Positions 36,025 to 44,571 of a DNA stretch of 64,000 bases are shown here, one piece after another. Under the pieces are notes generated by a model. The model did no database searches. It saw only the letters and a list, made by a program, of their open reading frames with translations, and had not been told where the DNA came from. Source of the DNA: Puia dinghuensis (GTDB lineage: Bacteria; Bacteroidota; Bacteroidia; Chitinophagales; Chitinophagaceae); assembly GCF_014642875.1 (NCBI RefSeq), contig NZ_BMJC01000003.1, forward strand, positions 124,001-188,000, read 5' to 3'. The translations under genes and the position numbers were made by a program. Each line of letters starts with the position of its first letter. The first letter of the stretch is position 1.

Positions 36025-37914
36025 ATGCAGGCCATCCAGGTAAGAACAACCAAATTGAAAAATGAGGGAACCACCGGGCATCTGAGTAAAACTACTCAGA
36101 AGGAAGCGTGCCGGGTATTCCTGTGGCTGGTTTTTATCCGGATTTGCTTGCTCGTGCAGGGGAATTCAACCGTTTTGGGGCAACAACCGATGAGTGATCC
36201 TGCGCAGGGGGCGAAGCTTATTAAGCAATATTATGTAAAAGGGGAGTATTCGAAGATACCCGATCTATATCATCATGCGATGAGCCGGCCCGGCGCCGAC
36301 CAGCAGCCGGACAGCCTGAAAGTGGAGCTGTGGTATTTCATGGCCCTTACACAGTTCGAGTTTGGCCGGTATGATTCCTGTGCCTGGTATGATCAAAAGA
36401 TTATTTCCTTATATACCCTGCCGGACAAATTCACCTACAAGCGTTTATTCGGAGCGCTGAACATTATGGGAATGGCTGAGGACCGGGCAGACAACGAACA
36501 AAAGGCACTCGGCTACTATCAGCAGGGAGCCGGGCTGGCGAGAGCATTCAATGACACGACGTATGAAACGATGGCATTGGTCAACTCGGCAACCGTATAT
36601 GACAAACTGGGCGATTATGAAAAAAGCCAGGCCATCGGGCTAAGGGCGCTGGCCTTGTCCCGGCCCCGGAAGCAGTGGCTGAATATCATCGAAGGGGCCT
36701 CGATGGTTGGCAAAGCATATAGCAGCAAAGGAAATTACAAGGAAGAGCTGGCGTATATGAAAGAGGCATACGATGCCGCGCTGGCCTATGGGGCTTTCAC
36801 CTATATCCTTAACCAAACCTATTGGCTCGGGGAATCCTATCTAAACCTCAAAGAATATTCGAAGGCAGAGGACTTTCTACTGAAAGCATTGCAAATGTAT
36901 AGGGAAAAAGGGCAGCAGGACAACCTTGTGAATGTATATAAGGGGTTATCCGAAGCCTATACGGGATTGAACGACTTCAGAAAGGCCGCCGAATTCATGT
37001 CTAAATATGCGTTGCTGAAGGATACCCTCCGGGGCAACGAGAATGCCCGGCGGATCGTAGAGATCGAAGCCAAATACCAGAGTGCTGAAAAAGACAAACA
37101 ACTCTCCGCGGAAAAGCTACGCGTCATTCAACGCGACCAGCAGATAATGGCCCAGCGACAGCAACTCCTTTTCATCCTTTTTGTGCTCCTGCTGGTCGGA
37201 ATCGCCTGGTTTCTGATGTACCGTAACAGCCGCAATAAACAGCAGATCGCCTTATTAAAGGCAAAGATCGAAGGAGAGGTGACTGAGCGGCAAAGATTGA
37301 GCCGCGAACTTCACGACGGCATTGCCAGCCAACTGCTGAGCATCAGGCTGGGGATGGAAACGCTTGAGCGCGATGCACAAAAGACAGGGACCACGCCTTC
37401 ATTCAGCCAAATCGCCAGCCAGCTCGAGAAGGCAACAAAAGAACTGCGAAACACTGCCCACAACCTTATGCCCGAACTGCTTGTTCAAAAAGATTGGCTT
37501 GCCGCCATTGCCTTATTGTGTCAAAACACGACTGATCTCACCCAGGTGAAGACGGAATTACAGGTGCTGGGTGAGCCATCGCCGCTAAGCAAGGACATCG
37601 AGCTCTCACTTTACCGGATAGTACAGGAGCTGGTGCAAAATGCCGTAAAGCATGCGAAGACCACTAATCTGCTGGTCCAGGTAAGCGATAGGGATGGGCT
37701 GCTGGCCCTCACCGTGGAGGACGACGGCGTTGGCTTCGAGACCTGGCAGGGCTTCCGGCCGGGAAGCGGACTGTCAAACGCCAGGAAGAGGGTAGAAGAG
37801 TTGGGTGGGCACATGGATATCAAGAGCAGACCCGGAAATGGAGCGACCGTCTACATCGAATTCAAGATCCGCCAGTGGCGAAAATTCAGGAAACAAACAA
37901 GCCAGAAGGCATGA
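36025..37914 (+). CDS. TPR-containing sensor histidine kinase (NarL type, HisKA_3)
   Basis: A 629-residue kinase: hydrophobic N-terminal segment (CRVFLWLVFIRICLLVQG), TPR array (about 60-350, with ALGYYQQGAGLARAFNDTTY and YSKAEDFLLKALQMYREKG), a transmembrane helix (LLFILFVLLLVGIAWFLMY), HisKA_3 with SRELHDGIASQLLSIRLGME (His430), and HATPase_c (ELVQNAVKHAKTTNLLVQ, GSGLSNARKRVEELGG). Its stop overlaps the LuxR-type regulator start by 4 bp (ATGA), so the two form a coupled two-component system. Confidence 0.92.
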   Translation: MQAIQVRTTKLKNEGTTGHLSKTTQKEACRVFLWLVFIRICLLVQGNSTVLGQQPMSDPAQGAKLIKQYYVKGEYSKIPDLYHHAMSRPGADQQPDSLKVELWYFMALTQFEFGRYDSCAWYDQKIISLYTLPDKFTYKRLFGALNIMGMAEDRADNEQKALGYYQQGAGLARAFNDTTYETMALVNSATVYDKLGDYEKSQAIGLRALALSRPRKQWLNIIEGASMVGKAYSSKGNYKEELAYMKEAYDAALAYGAFTYILNQTYWLGESYLNLKEYSKAEDFLLKALQMYREKGQQDNLVNVYKGLSEAYTGLNDFRKAAEFMSKYALLKDTLRGNENARRIVEIEAKYQSAEKDKQLSAEKLRVIQRDQQIMAQRQQLLFILFVLLLVGIAWFLMYRNSRNKQQIALLKAKIEGEVTERQRLSRELHDGIASQLLSIRLGMETLERDAQKTGTTPSFSQIASQLEKATKELRNTAHNLMPELLVQKDWLAAIALLCQNTTDLTQVKTELQVLGEPSPLSKDIELSLYRIVQELVQNAVKHAKTTNLLVQVSDRDGLLALTVEDDGVGFETWQGFRPGSGLSNARKRVEELGGHMDIKSRPGNGATVYIEFKIRQWRKFRKQTSQKA

Positions 37915-38573
37915 TAAAAGTAATGATCACGGACGATCACCTTTTAGTAACGGACAGTCTGAGCAAGGCTCTGGCGGCATATGATCATATTGACATCTCG
38001 GGTATCTATAATACGGGAGAGGCATTGCTGCAAGCACTTAGGAAACAGCTCCCCGATGTACTTTTACTCGATGTGCACCTCGCCGATGCAAAGGACGCCA
38101 GCCTGGCCAAAAGGATCCTGCAGAACTATCCCGGCATAAAGATCCTGATAATGACAGCCGATGAATCCATTGTACTGGTCCGCGAATTGATGGAGGCCGG
38201 ATGTTACGGCTATTTGTCAAAGTCAAGGGCCACCGGCGCCATCCTGGCCGAGGCCTTACGGAAGGTTGCCGATGGCGAGCTTTACGTGGATGAGCCTTTA
38301 AAAGAAAAGCTGCTGAAAGACCTGTTACAGCCAGGTGCGAAGAGGTTGGGAGAAAAGAACAAGCTGACGATGCGGGAGAAAGAAGTGTTACAGCTCATCG
38401 CGGCCGGTCTGAGCAACAGACAGATCGCGGACAAGCTTTGCGTAAGCCTGCGTACAATTGAAAATCACCGTTACAATCTTTTACAAAAGCTGGATGAGAA
38501 AAACGCCGTCGGATTGGTGAAGGCCGCTATCAGACTCGGACTTTTTCCGGAAGATCGGGCTGGAAAGGAGTAG
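37911..38573 (+). CDS. NarL/LuxR family response regulator
   Basis: A 220-residue regulator: receiver domain 1-120 with acidic pair TDDH, phospho-acceptor Asp54 (LLLDVHLADA) and Lys (YLSKSR), then a LuxR HTH (LTMREKEVLQLIAAGLSNRQIADKLCVSLRTIENHRYNLLQKLDEKNAVGLVKAAI). The start MIKVMITDD gives the normal family length; an upstream in-frame ATG at 37875 lies inside the kinase gene. It is the partner of the kinase immediately upstream. Confidence 0.95.
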   Translation: MIKVMITDDHLLVTDSLSKALAAYDHIDISGIYNTGEALLQALRKQLPDVLLLDVHLADAKDASLAKRILQNYPGIKILIMTADESIVLVRELMEAGCYGYLSKSRATGAILAEALRKVADGELYVDEPLKEKLLKDLLQPGAKRLGEKNKLTMREKEVLQLIAAGLSNRQIADKLCVSLRTIENHRYNLLQKLDEKNAVGLVKAAIRLGLFPEDRAGKE

Positions 38574-38748
38574 CTGAGACGCGGAGGCGGCTTTTTTACA
38601 TAGTGACCAAATATGTTCTATAAGGGTCGTTATGCGGATGGGGAGGCTTATTTTTATCAAATCGTTAACTCCTCATCTGTTATGGGTAACCGCAGTAGAT
38701 ATGTCATCGCCACGACTATCTTTATGGCTAACCATATAACATCCTTTT

Positions 38749-39759
38749 ATGAAAAAAACCTCCCTCCAAGCTCTTTGTTTGTTCGTTTCGATCATCCTTT
38801 CATCGACTGCCTGTAAGAAGGCATTGCAGCCGGATGAGGCCATTCCCGGTAACAGTCCCAGGAAAACCACGACGTCGACGGCAGCCCGTCTGATTTCTGT
38901 TGCGGCAACAGACTGGATGGCTTCGATCAGCGACAATATCAACCTCGCAAACCTGTCCATTCCCGGTTCACATGACGCCTGTGCCCGCTACGAACCTATA
39001 GCCGGTACGGCCATCTGCCAGTCCCTGTCCCTTGGCGATCAGCTGAATGCCGGGTCCCGTTTCCTGGACATCCGTTGCCGCAACGTCAACGATTCTTTTG
39101 CCATCCATCACGGGTCCATCTACCAGCATCTCAATTTTACGGATGTACTCAACGCCTGCAAGACTTTCTTTGCCGCCCACCCGAATGAAACTATCATCAT
39201 GAGCGTCAAGGAAGAGTATACGGCCAGCGGCAATACCCTCAGTTTCGAGCAGGTATTCCTCCAGCATTATTATGCTTCCAATTCCAACCTATTTTATATG
39301 GGGACCAGTGTTCCCAACCTTGGGGCAGTAAGAGGTAAGATCGTCCTGCTTCGACGATTCAATGCCTATGATTCTGCGACAGGCGCTGCAGATGGCAACC
39401 TTTACGGCATCGATGCCACGAATTGGGGCGATAATACGACCTTCACCACCTCCACCGGGACGGCCACTCTCCATGTCGAAGATGACTATGTCGTCAACAA
39501 CAACAATACCAAATGGAGCGAGATCACTGCCAATTTGAGCAACGCGCTAAGCGGCGACCCTACAGCGCTATATATTAGCTTCACCAGCGGCTATTATCCC
39601 ATCCTGGGTTTTATCCCGAACATCCCTGATGTCTCGAATACCATCAATCCGGATATCAATTCGTATTTCGGTGCAGCTACACACGGGAGATATGGGATCA
39701 TCCCGATGGATTTCGTGGATGCCACCAGGCCGGCAGCCATCATTGGCACCGACTATTAA
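38749..39759 (+). CDS. Phosphatidylinositol-specific phospholipase C-like lipoprotein
   Basis: A 336-residue outer-membrane or surface lipoprotein: signal peptide with lipobox (SSTAC, then KKALQ), then a PI-PLC X domain. Catalytic His75 lies in IPGSHDACAR and the second His (120/121) in FAIHHGSIYQ, with FLDIRC between and YTASGNTLSF and GKIVLLRRF later. Bacterial members cleave phosphatidylinositol or GPI anchors without calcium. A 175-bp region upstream separates it from the response regulator. A terminator follows the gene. Confidence 0.88.
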   Translation: MKKTSLQALCLFVSIILSSTACKKALQPDEAIPGNSPRKTTTSTAARLISVAATDWMASISDNINLANLSIPGSHDACARYEPIAGTAICQSLSLGDQLNAGSRFLDIRCRNVNDSFAIHHGSIYQHLNFTDVLNACKTFFAAHPNETIIMSVKEEYTASGNTLSFEQVFLQHYYASNSNLFYMGTSVPNLGAVRGKIVLLRRFNAYDSATGAADGNLYGIDATNWGDNTTFTTSTGTATLHVEDDYVVNNNNTKWSEITANLSNALSGDPTALYISFTSGYYPILGFIPNIPDVSNTINPDINSYFGAATHGRYGIIPMDFVDATRPAAIIGTDY

Positions 39760-39766
39760 TATGGAG

Positions 39767-39809
39767 CTGGGCATCCGATTCAATATCCTTTTTGGATGCC
39801 CAGTTTTTT
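39767..39809 (+). terminator. Intrinsic terminator after the PI-PLC gene
   Basis: Stem CTGGGCATCC / GGATGCCCAG (39767-39776, 39794-39803), 17-nt loop, then TTTTTT. The second arm and T-tract lie inside the 3' coding end of the convergent sigma-54 activator (KKLGIQ codons), so the coding sequence also serves as the terminator. Confidence 0.8.
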
Positions 39810-40787
39810 CATTTTCGATCGTAAGGTGGTAGGGGGAAGGTTCAGAATTTCGGCGGCGGCGCCAGGCCCCCATATCTTTCCATTGCACTTCCGCAGCACG
39901 GCAATGATATGGTCGCGTTCGTTTTCCTGGATCGTTTTTATCTGGGTCTCCGGGTTGCCAGCCCCCTGGTCATTTTTCGGGTTGACCGGGATGTCCTCGA
40001 TGATCGGCCCTTTTGCCAGCAGGACACAGCGTTCGATCATATGCTCCAGTTCGCGAATATTGCCGGGCCAGTGATAGGCCATCATGCTCTTTATCGCCCG
40101 ATCGGACAAGCCGGCGATCTTCCTTCCTGACTTACGATTATACCTATCGATAAAATATTCAGCGAGGTCTATAATATCTTCTTTCCGATCGCGCAACGGG
40201 GGCAGGGTGATGGGAATTACATTTAGGCGGTAATACAGATCGAGGCGAAAACGGCCATCCGCTACTTCCTTTTCCAGGTTTCGGTTTGTGGCGGCGATGA
40301 CACGTACATCAATTTTTACCGGGGCTTTCGAGCCGATGCGATCTACTTCTTTATCCTGTAGTACATGCAGCAGCTTGGCTTGCAGCTCTAGGGGCATTTC
40401 ACCGATCTCATCGAGGAAGATAGTGCCTTTGGCCGCCTGTTCGAATCTGCCTATTCTTTTGTCAAAAGCCCCGGTGAATGCTCCTTTCTCATGGCCGAAC
40501 AATTCTGATTCGATGAGTGTCGGTGGGATCGCCGCGCAGTTCAACTTGACAAACCGCTGATCTTTTCGCAGGGACAGCTTATGGATGCAACCTGCGATCA
40601 TCTCCTTACCCGTACCGCTTTCTCCAAGGATCAATATAGAGGTATCTGTAGGGGCCACCTGGATAATGTTATCGAACACATTGAGCAGCAGGTGACTTTT
40701 ACCAATGATCCCTTCAAACCCGGGCATCACCGGGCCGGGGCGATGTTCCGCATACCCGCCTTCCACAATCAAGACTTTTTCTTTCAT
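39780..40787 (-). CDS. Sigma-54-interacting transcriptional activator (AAA+ and Fis HTH)
   Basis: A 335-residue activator with a short N-terminus (VLIVEGGYAEHRPGP) in place of a receiver domain. It has Walker A GESGTGKE, canonical contact loop GAFTGA, Walker [28 protein letters not shown], and an HTH ending AAAEILNLPPTTLRSKMKKLGI. It is close in sequence to the two activators at 27-30 kb, so these are paralogues. It is divergent from the exported alpha/beta hydrolase, whose upstream region holds a -24/-12 promoter, making that gene the likely target. Confidence 0.93.
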   Translation of the reverse strand: MKEKVLIVEGGYAEHRPGPVMPGFEGIIGKSHLLLNVFDNIIQVAPTDTSILILGESGTGKEMIAGCIHKLSLRKDQRFVKLNCAAIPPTLIESELFGHEKGAFTGAFDKRIGRFEQAAKGTIFLDEIGEMPLELQAKLLHVLQDKEVDRIGSKAPVKIDVRVIAATNRNLEKEVADGRFRLDLYYRLNVIPITLPPLRDRKEDIIDLAEYFIDRYNRKSGRKIAGLSDRAIKSMMAYHWPGNIRELEHMIERCVLLAKGPIIEDIPVNPKNDQGAGNPETQIKTIQENERDHIIAVLRKCNGKIWGPGAAAEILNLPPTTLRSKMKKLGIQKGY

Positions 40788-40906
40788 ATAATAGGTTTTT
40801 GGGTGGACAAGATTAGAGGCGTGTCTGGCTGGCTTTGTCTTAGGAGGGAGAACAATTCTCTCGATGTTTTGGTTGTTAGCAACTGCGCATACATAATCAG
40901 CCCTCG

Positions 40907-41042
40907 ATGTAGTACTTTAATTTACTACTATATTTCGTAAATGCGGGGGATATGCGATGAAATATTCCATTAATACGACTTTGCTACAGCATTATAATTA
41001 TTTGATTAGTAGTAGTTTGTTCTTATGTAGTATATTTTACTG
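40907..41042 (+). promoter_or_regulatory. Two candidate enhancer elements (ATGTAGTA...TTTACT)
   Basis: Element 1 (40907-40928) contains the inverted pair GTAGTA/TACTAC; element 2 (41025-41042) repeats ATGTAGTA and TTTACT with shorter spacing. They lie roughly 105-225 bp upstream of the predicted sigma-54 start site, the distance usual for enhancer-binding proteins. Low complexity may also explain them. Confidence 0.3.
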
Positions 41043-41113
41043 TTAATTCAGTTAAATATGAAACAAAACTATACTTTGATGAAAACGACAGTATTCCCGG
41101 GAAGAGCATTTTG

Positions 41114-41130
41114 CTGGAATAATTGTTGCA
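41114..41130 (+). promoter_or_regulatory. Sigma-54 (-24/-12) promoter CTGGAATAATTGTTGCA
   Basis: All invariant bases of the sigma-54 consensus are present (YTGG and TTGCW) with exact GG-N10-GC spacing. The predicted start is about 41141, a few nt before the hydrolase ATG. An AAA+ sigma-54 activator gene is divergent on the other side. Confidence 0.6.
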
Positions 41131-41145
41131 GCTGTTCAGCAAAAA

Positions 41146-42204
41146 ATGGAAATGTATAACGACAATCAAACCCGGCGTCATTTTCTTAGCACTGCTGCGA
41201 CTGCGGCACTAACGCTCGCCGGACCATCAATCGGCATTTTAGAATCTGCAGCTGCGCAAACAAAAAAACCGGCTGTTGCATCCCCGATCAAGCCGGTTGC
41301 CCATACATCGCTCGGTCCGCTGAAGCAGATAGATGCCGGCGTACTGAATGTAGGCTATGCCGAGACCGGCCCGGGTAGCGGACCGGTCGTCATTCTTCTT
41401 CATGGCTGGCCATACGATATTCAGAGTTTTGCGGAAGCATCGGCCCTACTGGCGGCTAAGGGTTACCGGGTTATCGTTCCTCATCTGCGCGGATATGGCA
41501 CAACCCGGTTCTTATCCCCACAAACGCCCAGAAACGGCCAGCAGGCAGCCGTAGCAAGCGACATCATCGCATTGATGGATGCATTGAAAATAGAAAAAGC
41601 TATTATTGGCGGCTTTGACTGGGGCGCACGAACCGCCAACATCATGGCGGCCTTATGGCCTCAGCGCTGTATAGCGATGGTATCGGTAAGCGGTTACCTC
41701 ATCGGCAGCCAGCAGGCAAACAAGGCGCCCTTGCCGCCAAAAGCAGAATTTGCATGGTGGTATCAGTTTTACTTCGCTACCGAACGGGGCAGGATGGGGT
41801 ACCAGGCCAATACGCATGCTTTTGCAAGACTCATCTGGGAGCAGGCTTCCCCCCAATGGAAATTCGACGACGCCACGTTCGAGCGGTCGGCCGCCTCGTT
41901 CGACAATCCCGATCATGTTGCCGTTGTGATCCATAATTATCGCTGGCGTCTTGGCCTGGCGGATGGCGAGAGCAAGTATGACTCCCTGGAAACGAAACTG
42001 GCCACCGCACCGGTGATCACCGTCCCAACCGTTACATTGGAAGGAGATGCCAATGGCGCACCGCATCCGGAACCATCTGCCTATGCCGCCAAATTCAAAG
42101 GCAGGTATGTTCACCATACCATTAGTGGCGGCATCGGTCATAACCTCCCACAAGAGGCGCCAAAGGCTTTCGCCGATGCGATCATCGAGGCAGCTGGTAG
42201 TTGA
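41146..42204 (+). CDS. Exported epoxide-hydrolase/dehalogenase-like alpha/beta hydrolase (Tat-type signal)
   Basis: A 352-residue hydrolase with an N-terminal twin-arginine-like signal (TRRHFLSTAATAALTLAG). It has the oxyanion motif HGWP (86-89) and a nucleophilic Asp158 in GGFDWGAR, marking the epoxide hydrolase/haloalkane dehalogenase branch with an aspartate rather than a serine nucleophile. LRGYGTTRFL matches epoxide hydrolases, and the catalytic His is in SGGIGHNLPQEAP. The C-terminus overlaps the convergent acyltransferase by 23 bp. Sigma-54 control is inferred from the promoter upstream. The substrate is unknown. Confidence 0.85.
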   Translation: MEMYNDNQTRRHFLSTAATAALTLAGPSIGILESAAAQTKKPAVASPIKPVAHTSLGPLKQIDAGVLNVGYAETGPGSGPVVILLHGWPYDIQSFAEASALLAAKGYRVIVPHLRGYGTTRFLSPQTPRNGQQAAVASDIIALMDALKIEKAIIGGFDWGARTANIMAALWPQRCIAMVSVSGYLIGSQQANKAPLPPKAEFAWWYQFYFATERGRMGYQANTHAFARLIWEQASPQWKFDDATFERSAASFDNPDHVAVVIHNYRWRLGLADGESKYDSLETKLATAPVITVPTVTLEGDANGAPHPEPSAYAAKFKGRYVHHTISGGIGHNLPQEAPKAFADAIIEAAGS

Positions 42205-43324
42205 AAACTTTCCTTTTCAGCCATTCCCGAACGGGCTCGTCATAATATTTAAGACAGGCATAGGCGAGAACGATGCTTGCTATCACCAGCACCAGGCCTA
42301 CCAGCATCCCCTCGATGCCGAGCGGTATCTTATTGTTGACCACCCAGGCAGTAAAGATGTAAATAAGCGGGTAGTGGGTGATATATAGCGGGTAAGAAAT
42401 ATCGCCCAGGAACTTACATATTTTTGCGGAGTGTGGATCGATAATGTGTCCTCCGGCGCCGATAGCCACGATGAGCGGGAAAACGATGATCACACAGCAT
42501 GCCTCGTAAATACCGTTGAGCCACAGGTGATGTTCATCACCTATACGGGGTATGGAGAGCACGATGACGATGAGCAGGCTGCACCACCAAAATGCGCCCT
42601 TGACATGGATGAGTTTTCCAACGCGCGAAAGCAGCACCCCGGCAAAAAACGGATACAGCACACGGGTGAAACCGATGAAGAGCTGATCTTTATCCAACGA
42701 CCAGCCGCCTATCAGGTCGCCCTGGGGGCCTAAGACCAGGTAAAGGACCAGCATGCAGCCTGCCAGGGATACGAATATCGAAAGCACCAGTTTAGAGAAA
42801 CGACGTACCACTGTCGCATACAGGATATTGGCAATATATTCGAAAAACAACGACCAGGCCGGTCCGTCCAAGGGGTGCATTTCCTGCCAACCACGGATAT
42901 CCATCGAAATGGGCACGGGGATGAGCGTGCAGCCGATGAGCATCAACAGCAGCATTTTCCATACCGGGGTGCCCGCAATAAGCGGGAAAGCACTGCTTGT
43001 CTGGAAGTAAAAAAGCGCCGCGCCAATGACGGAGCCCATCACTACCATGGGCTGCAGGCGGACCAGCCGTCGTTTGTAAAAATCCCAGGTTGTCATCCTA
43101 TCCCAGCGGTCGTCATAAGCGTAAGCTACCACGAAACCCGACAGCAGAAAGAAGAAATCGACTGCCAGGTAGCCGTGATTGATCATCTGGATAAAGCGGT
43201 TTCCACCGGTGAAGGTTTCAAATACATGGAAGACAATAACCAGGACGGAAGCCACGCCACGCAGCCCGTCAAGGATAGGGTAATGGTTCTTGGATTCGAG
43301 ATAGACAGTAGTGGGACTATTCAT
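42182..43324 (-). CDS. Acyltransferase 3 family membrane protein
   Basis: A 380-residue inner-membrane O-acyltransferase with about ten hydrophobic segments. The N-terminal hallmark YPILDGLRGVASVLVIVFHV carries the catalytic His region, followed by GYLAVDFFFLLSGFVVAYAYDDRW, the family's second conserved stretch. Members acetylate or succinylate surface polysaccharides or lipids. It is convergent with the exported hydrolase and 37 bp downstream of the F420-type reductase gene on the same strand; the acceptor is unknown. Confidence 0.93.
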   Translation of the reverse strand: MNSPTTVYLESKNHYPILDGLRGVASVLVIVFHVFETFTGGNRFIQMINHGYLAVDFFFLLSGFVVAYAYDDRWDRMTTWDFYKRRLVRLQPMVVMGSVIGAALFYFQTSSAFPLIAGTPVWKMLLLMLIGCTLIPVPISMDIRGWQEMHPLDGPAWSLFFEYIANILYATVVRRFSKLVLSIFVSLAGCMLVLYLVLGPQGDLIGGWSLDKDQLFIGFTRVLYPFFAGVLLSRVGKLIHVKGAFWWCSLLIVIVLSIPRIGDEHHLWLNGIYEACCVIIVFPLIVAIGAGGHIIDPHSAKICKFLGDISYPLYITHYPLIYIFTAWVVNNKIPLGIEGMLVGLVLVIASIVLAYACLKYYDEPVREWLKRKVFNYQLPR

Positions 43325-43361
43325 TTTGTTATGACTAGACCCTTAAGATAAGGTAAAGTTG

Positions 43362-44024
43362 CTAAAGCTTCGTTTTTGCTTCGGCGAGTGTAACTGTTTT
43401 GCCTAGCGCACCGAATTCAGCCAGGTCGCCAAATACCTCGATGCGGATAGATTGATCAATACCGCCGACGCGTACCGGCTCGAAACCACCATCACGGATA
43501 AGGTCTTCGATTGTTGCATCGATACCTGTATCATCCGTAGCATAGAACAGGACGGCTGGTTCAGGCTTTTGGAAGGCAGCACCGGCAAGAGAGCCGGCAC
43601 TTAATGAACCCAGGGCTTTGGCCAATTTTGCATTTTTGGGAAGTAGTTTAGAGAGCAGCAGGCCGGCGGATTCTTTTTCCCCAATAATCTTTTTAAACCC
43701 GCCTTTTTCGTCAGGAGCGATGGGATTCGAGGGATCAATGATGATCTTTCCCTGGAGCTCCGCGGCATATTTGGCGAGCGCTTCTTTTATCGCATTAAAA
43801 TAAATGGCTAAAACGATAATGTCTGCCTCATTGATAGCCGCGGGGATCTCCATGGGTCGAGCCAGGCTGCCCAGCTTTTGGGCGAGCGTTTTTGCCTTTT
43901 CCAGCGTTCGGTCTGCTACGATAACAGGACGGTTACCTTTTACCAGATTGGCAGCAACGATGCCGCCGATGTTGCCGAGCCCGATGACGGCTACCTTTGC
44001 CTTGCTTGAACTTACTTGTGCCAT
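43362..44024 (-). CDS. F420-dependent NADP reductase-like NAD(P)-binding protein
   Basis: A 220-residue Rossmann protein with VAVIGLGNIGGIVAANL (GxGxxG), the nucleotide-selecting VADRTLEKAK loop, IVLAIYFNAIKEAL and IIDPSNPIAPDEKG, as in the NADP-oxidoreductase/F420-dependent family (PF03807-type). Bacteroidota lack F420, so members here probably use NADP with another electron partner. It lies downstream of the DoxX-like gene on the minus strand across a 103-bp spacer. Confidence 0.82.
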   Translation of the reverse strand: MAQVSSSKAKVAVIGLGNIGGIVAANLVKGNRPVIVADRTLEKAKTLAQKLGSLARPMEIPAAINEADIIVLAIYFNAIKEALAKYAAELQGKIIIDPSNPIAPDEKGGFKKIIGEKESAGLLLSKLLPKNAKLAKALGSLSAGSLAGAAFQKPEPAVLFYATDDTGIDATIEDLIRDGGFEPVRVGGIDQSIRIEVFGDLAEFGALGKTVTLAEAKTKL

Positions 44025-44127
44025 GACTAATTCTTTTTTTGGTTAATGTTTGCTTTGATAAGGCAAATATCCGCCGGCCAGAGGGGCTCGCCCAATGACT
44101 TTTATCAAGAAATAGTCTTGACCTGGA

Positions 44128-44499
44128 TTAAGATTGGGCGGTTTCCATTCTTGTCAATTGCGCCAGGGTAAAGGCGCCTACTGCCATCACCAGATCCCGG
44201 ACGGCCACATCAAAATAATTGCCGCCGACGAGCAGTTCTAATGCTATACATATCAGCCAGATCATCACGATATAAGCACCGATGAGCGGCCGCACAAGCA
44301 CGATGATGCCCGCTACGATCTCGATGATCCCGACAATTTTCATGAATACAAGCGGATCGAATGGGATCATTCCTTTGTTATTCCCTAAATAATCCACCCA
44401 ATGGGTCAGCAAATTGGTAAATTTGTCAAGGCCGGCCACAATCGGTACAATGCCGAAAGTTAGCTTCAAAGTGCCCTGGAGTTGTTTAATCGTTGCCAT
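44128..44499 (-). CDS. DoxX-like four-helix membrane protein
   Basis: A 123-residue inner-membrane protein with four hydrophobic helices (FGIVPIVAGLDKFTNLL, VFMKIVGIIEIVAGIIVLV, AYIVMIWLICIALELLV, VRDLVMAVGAFTLAQL). The IIEIVAGIIVL and GGNYFDVAVRDLVMA patterns fit the DoxX/DoxD-like group, linked to thiol or redox stress in other bacteria. Its promoter region holds the same GTAACCTTTT-N13-TCCAAT element as the divergent ECF sigma gene, so it is the best candidate target of that sigma factor. Confidence 0.8.
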   Translation of the reverse strand: MATIKQLQGTLKLTFGIVPIVAGLDKFTNLLTHWVDYLGNNKGMIPFDPLVFMKIVGIIEIVAGIIVLVRPLIGAYIVMIWLICIALELLVGGNYFDVAVRDLVMAVGAFTLAQLTRMETAQS

Positions 44500-44520
44500 A
44501 AAAGTCGTTTTGTTTCATAG

Positions 44521-44549
44521 ATTGGATTCAGCACTTATCAAAAGGTTAC
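44521..44549 (-). promoter_or_regulatory. ECF-type promoter for the DoxX-like gene
   Basis: On the minus strand, -35 GTAACC (then TTTT), a 17-bp spacer and -10 TCCAAT, predicting a start near 44515 and a leader of about 15 nt. It is identical in both boxes and in spacing to the promoter on the opposite strand. Confidence 0.6.
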
Positions 44550-44571
44550 AAAAAAATCTCCTGCCCGGCCC

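Larger units (their letters stand above)
40788..41145. other. AT-rich 358-bp divergent regulatory region
   Basis: No gene is visible. Much of it, especially about 40900-41090, is clearly AT-richer than the surrounding coding DNA. It contains two ATGTAGTA...TTTACT elements (40907-40928 and 41025-41042), a run of TAGTAG units near 41008, the sigma-54 promoter, and an 8-bp inverted repeat (TTTTGCTG 41109-41116 / CAGCAAAA 41137-41144) around that promoter. Confidence 0.6.
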
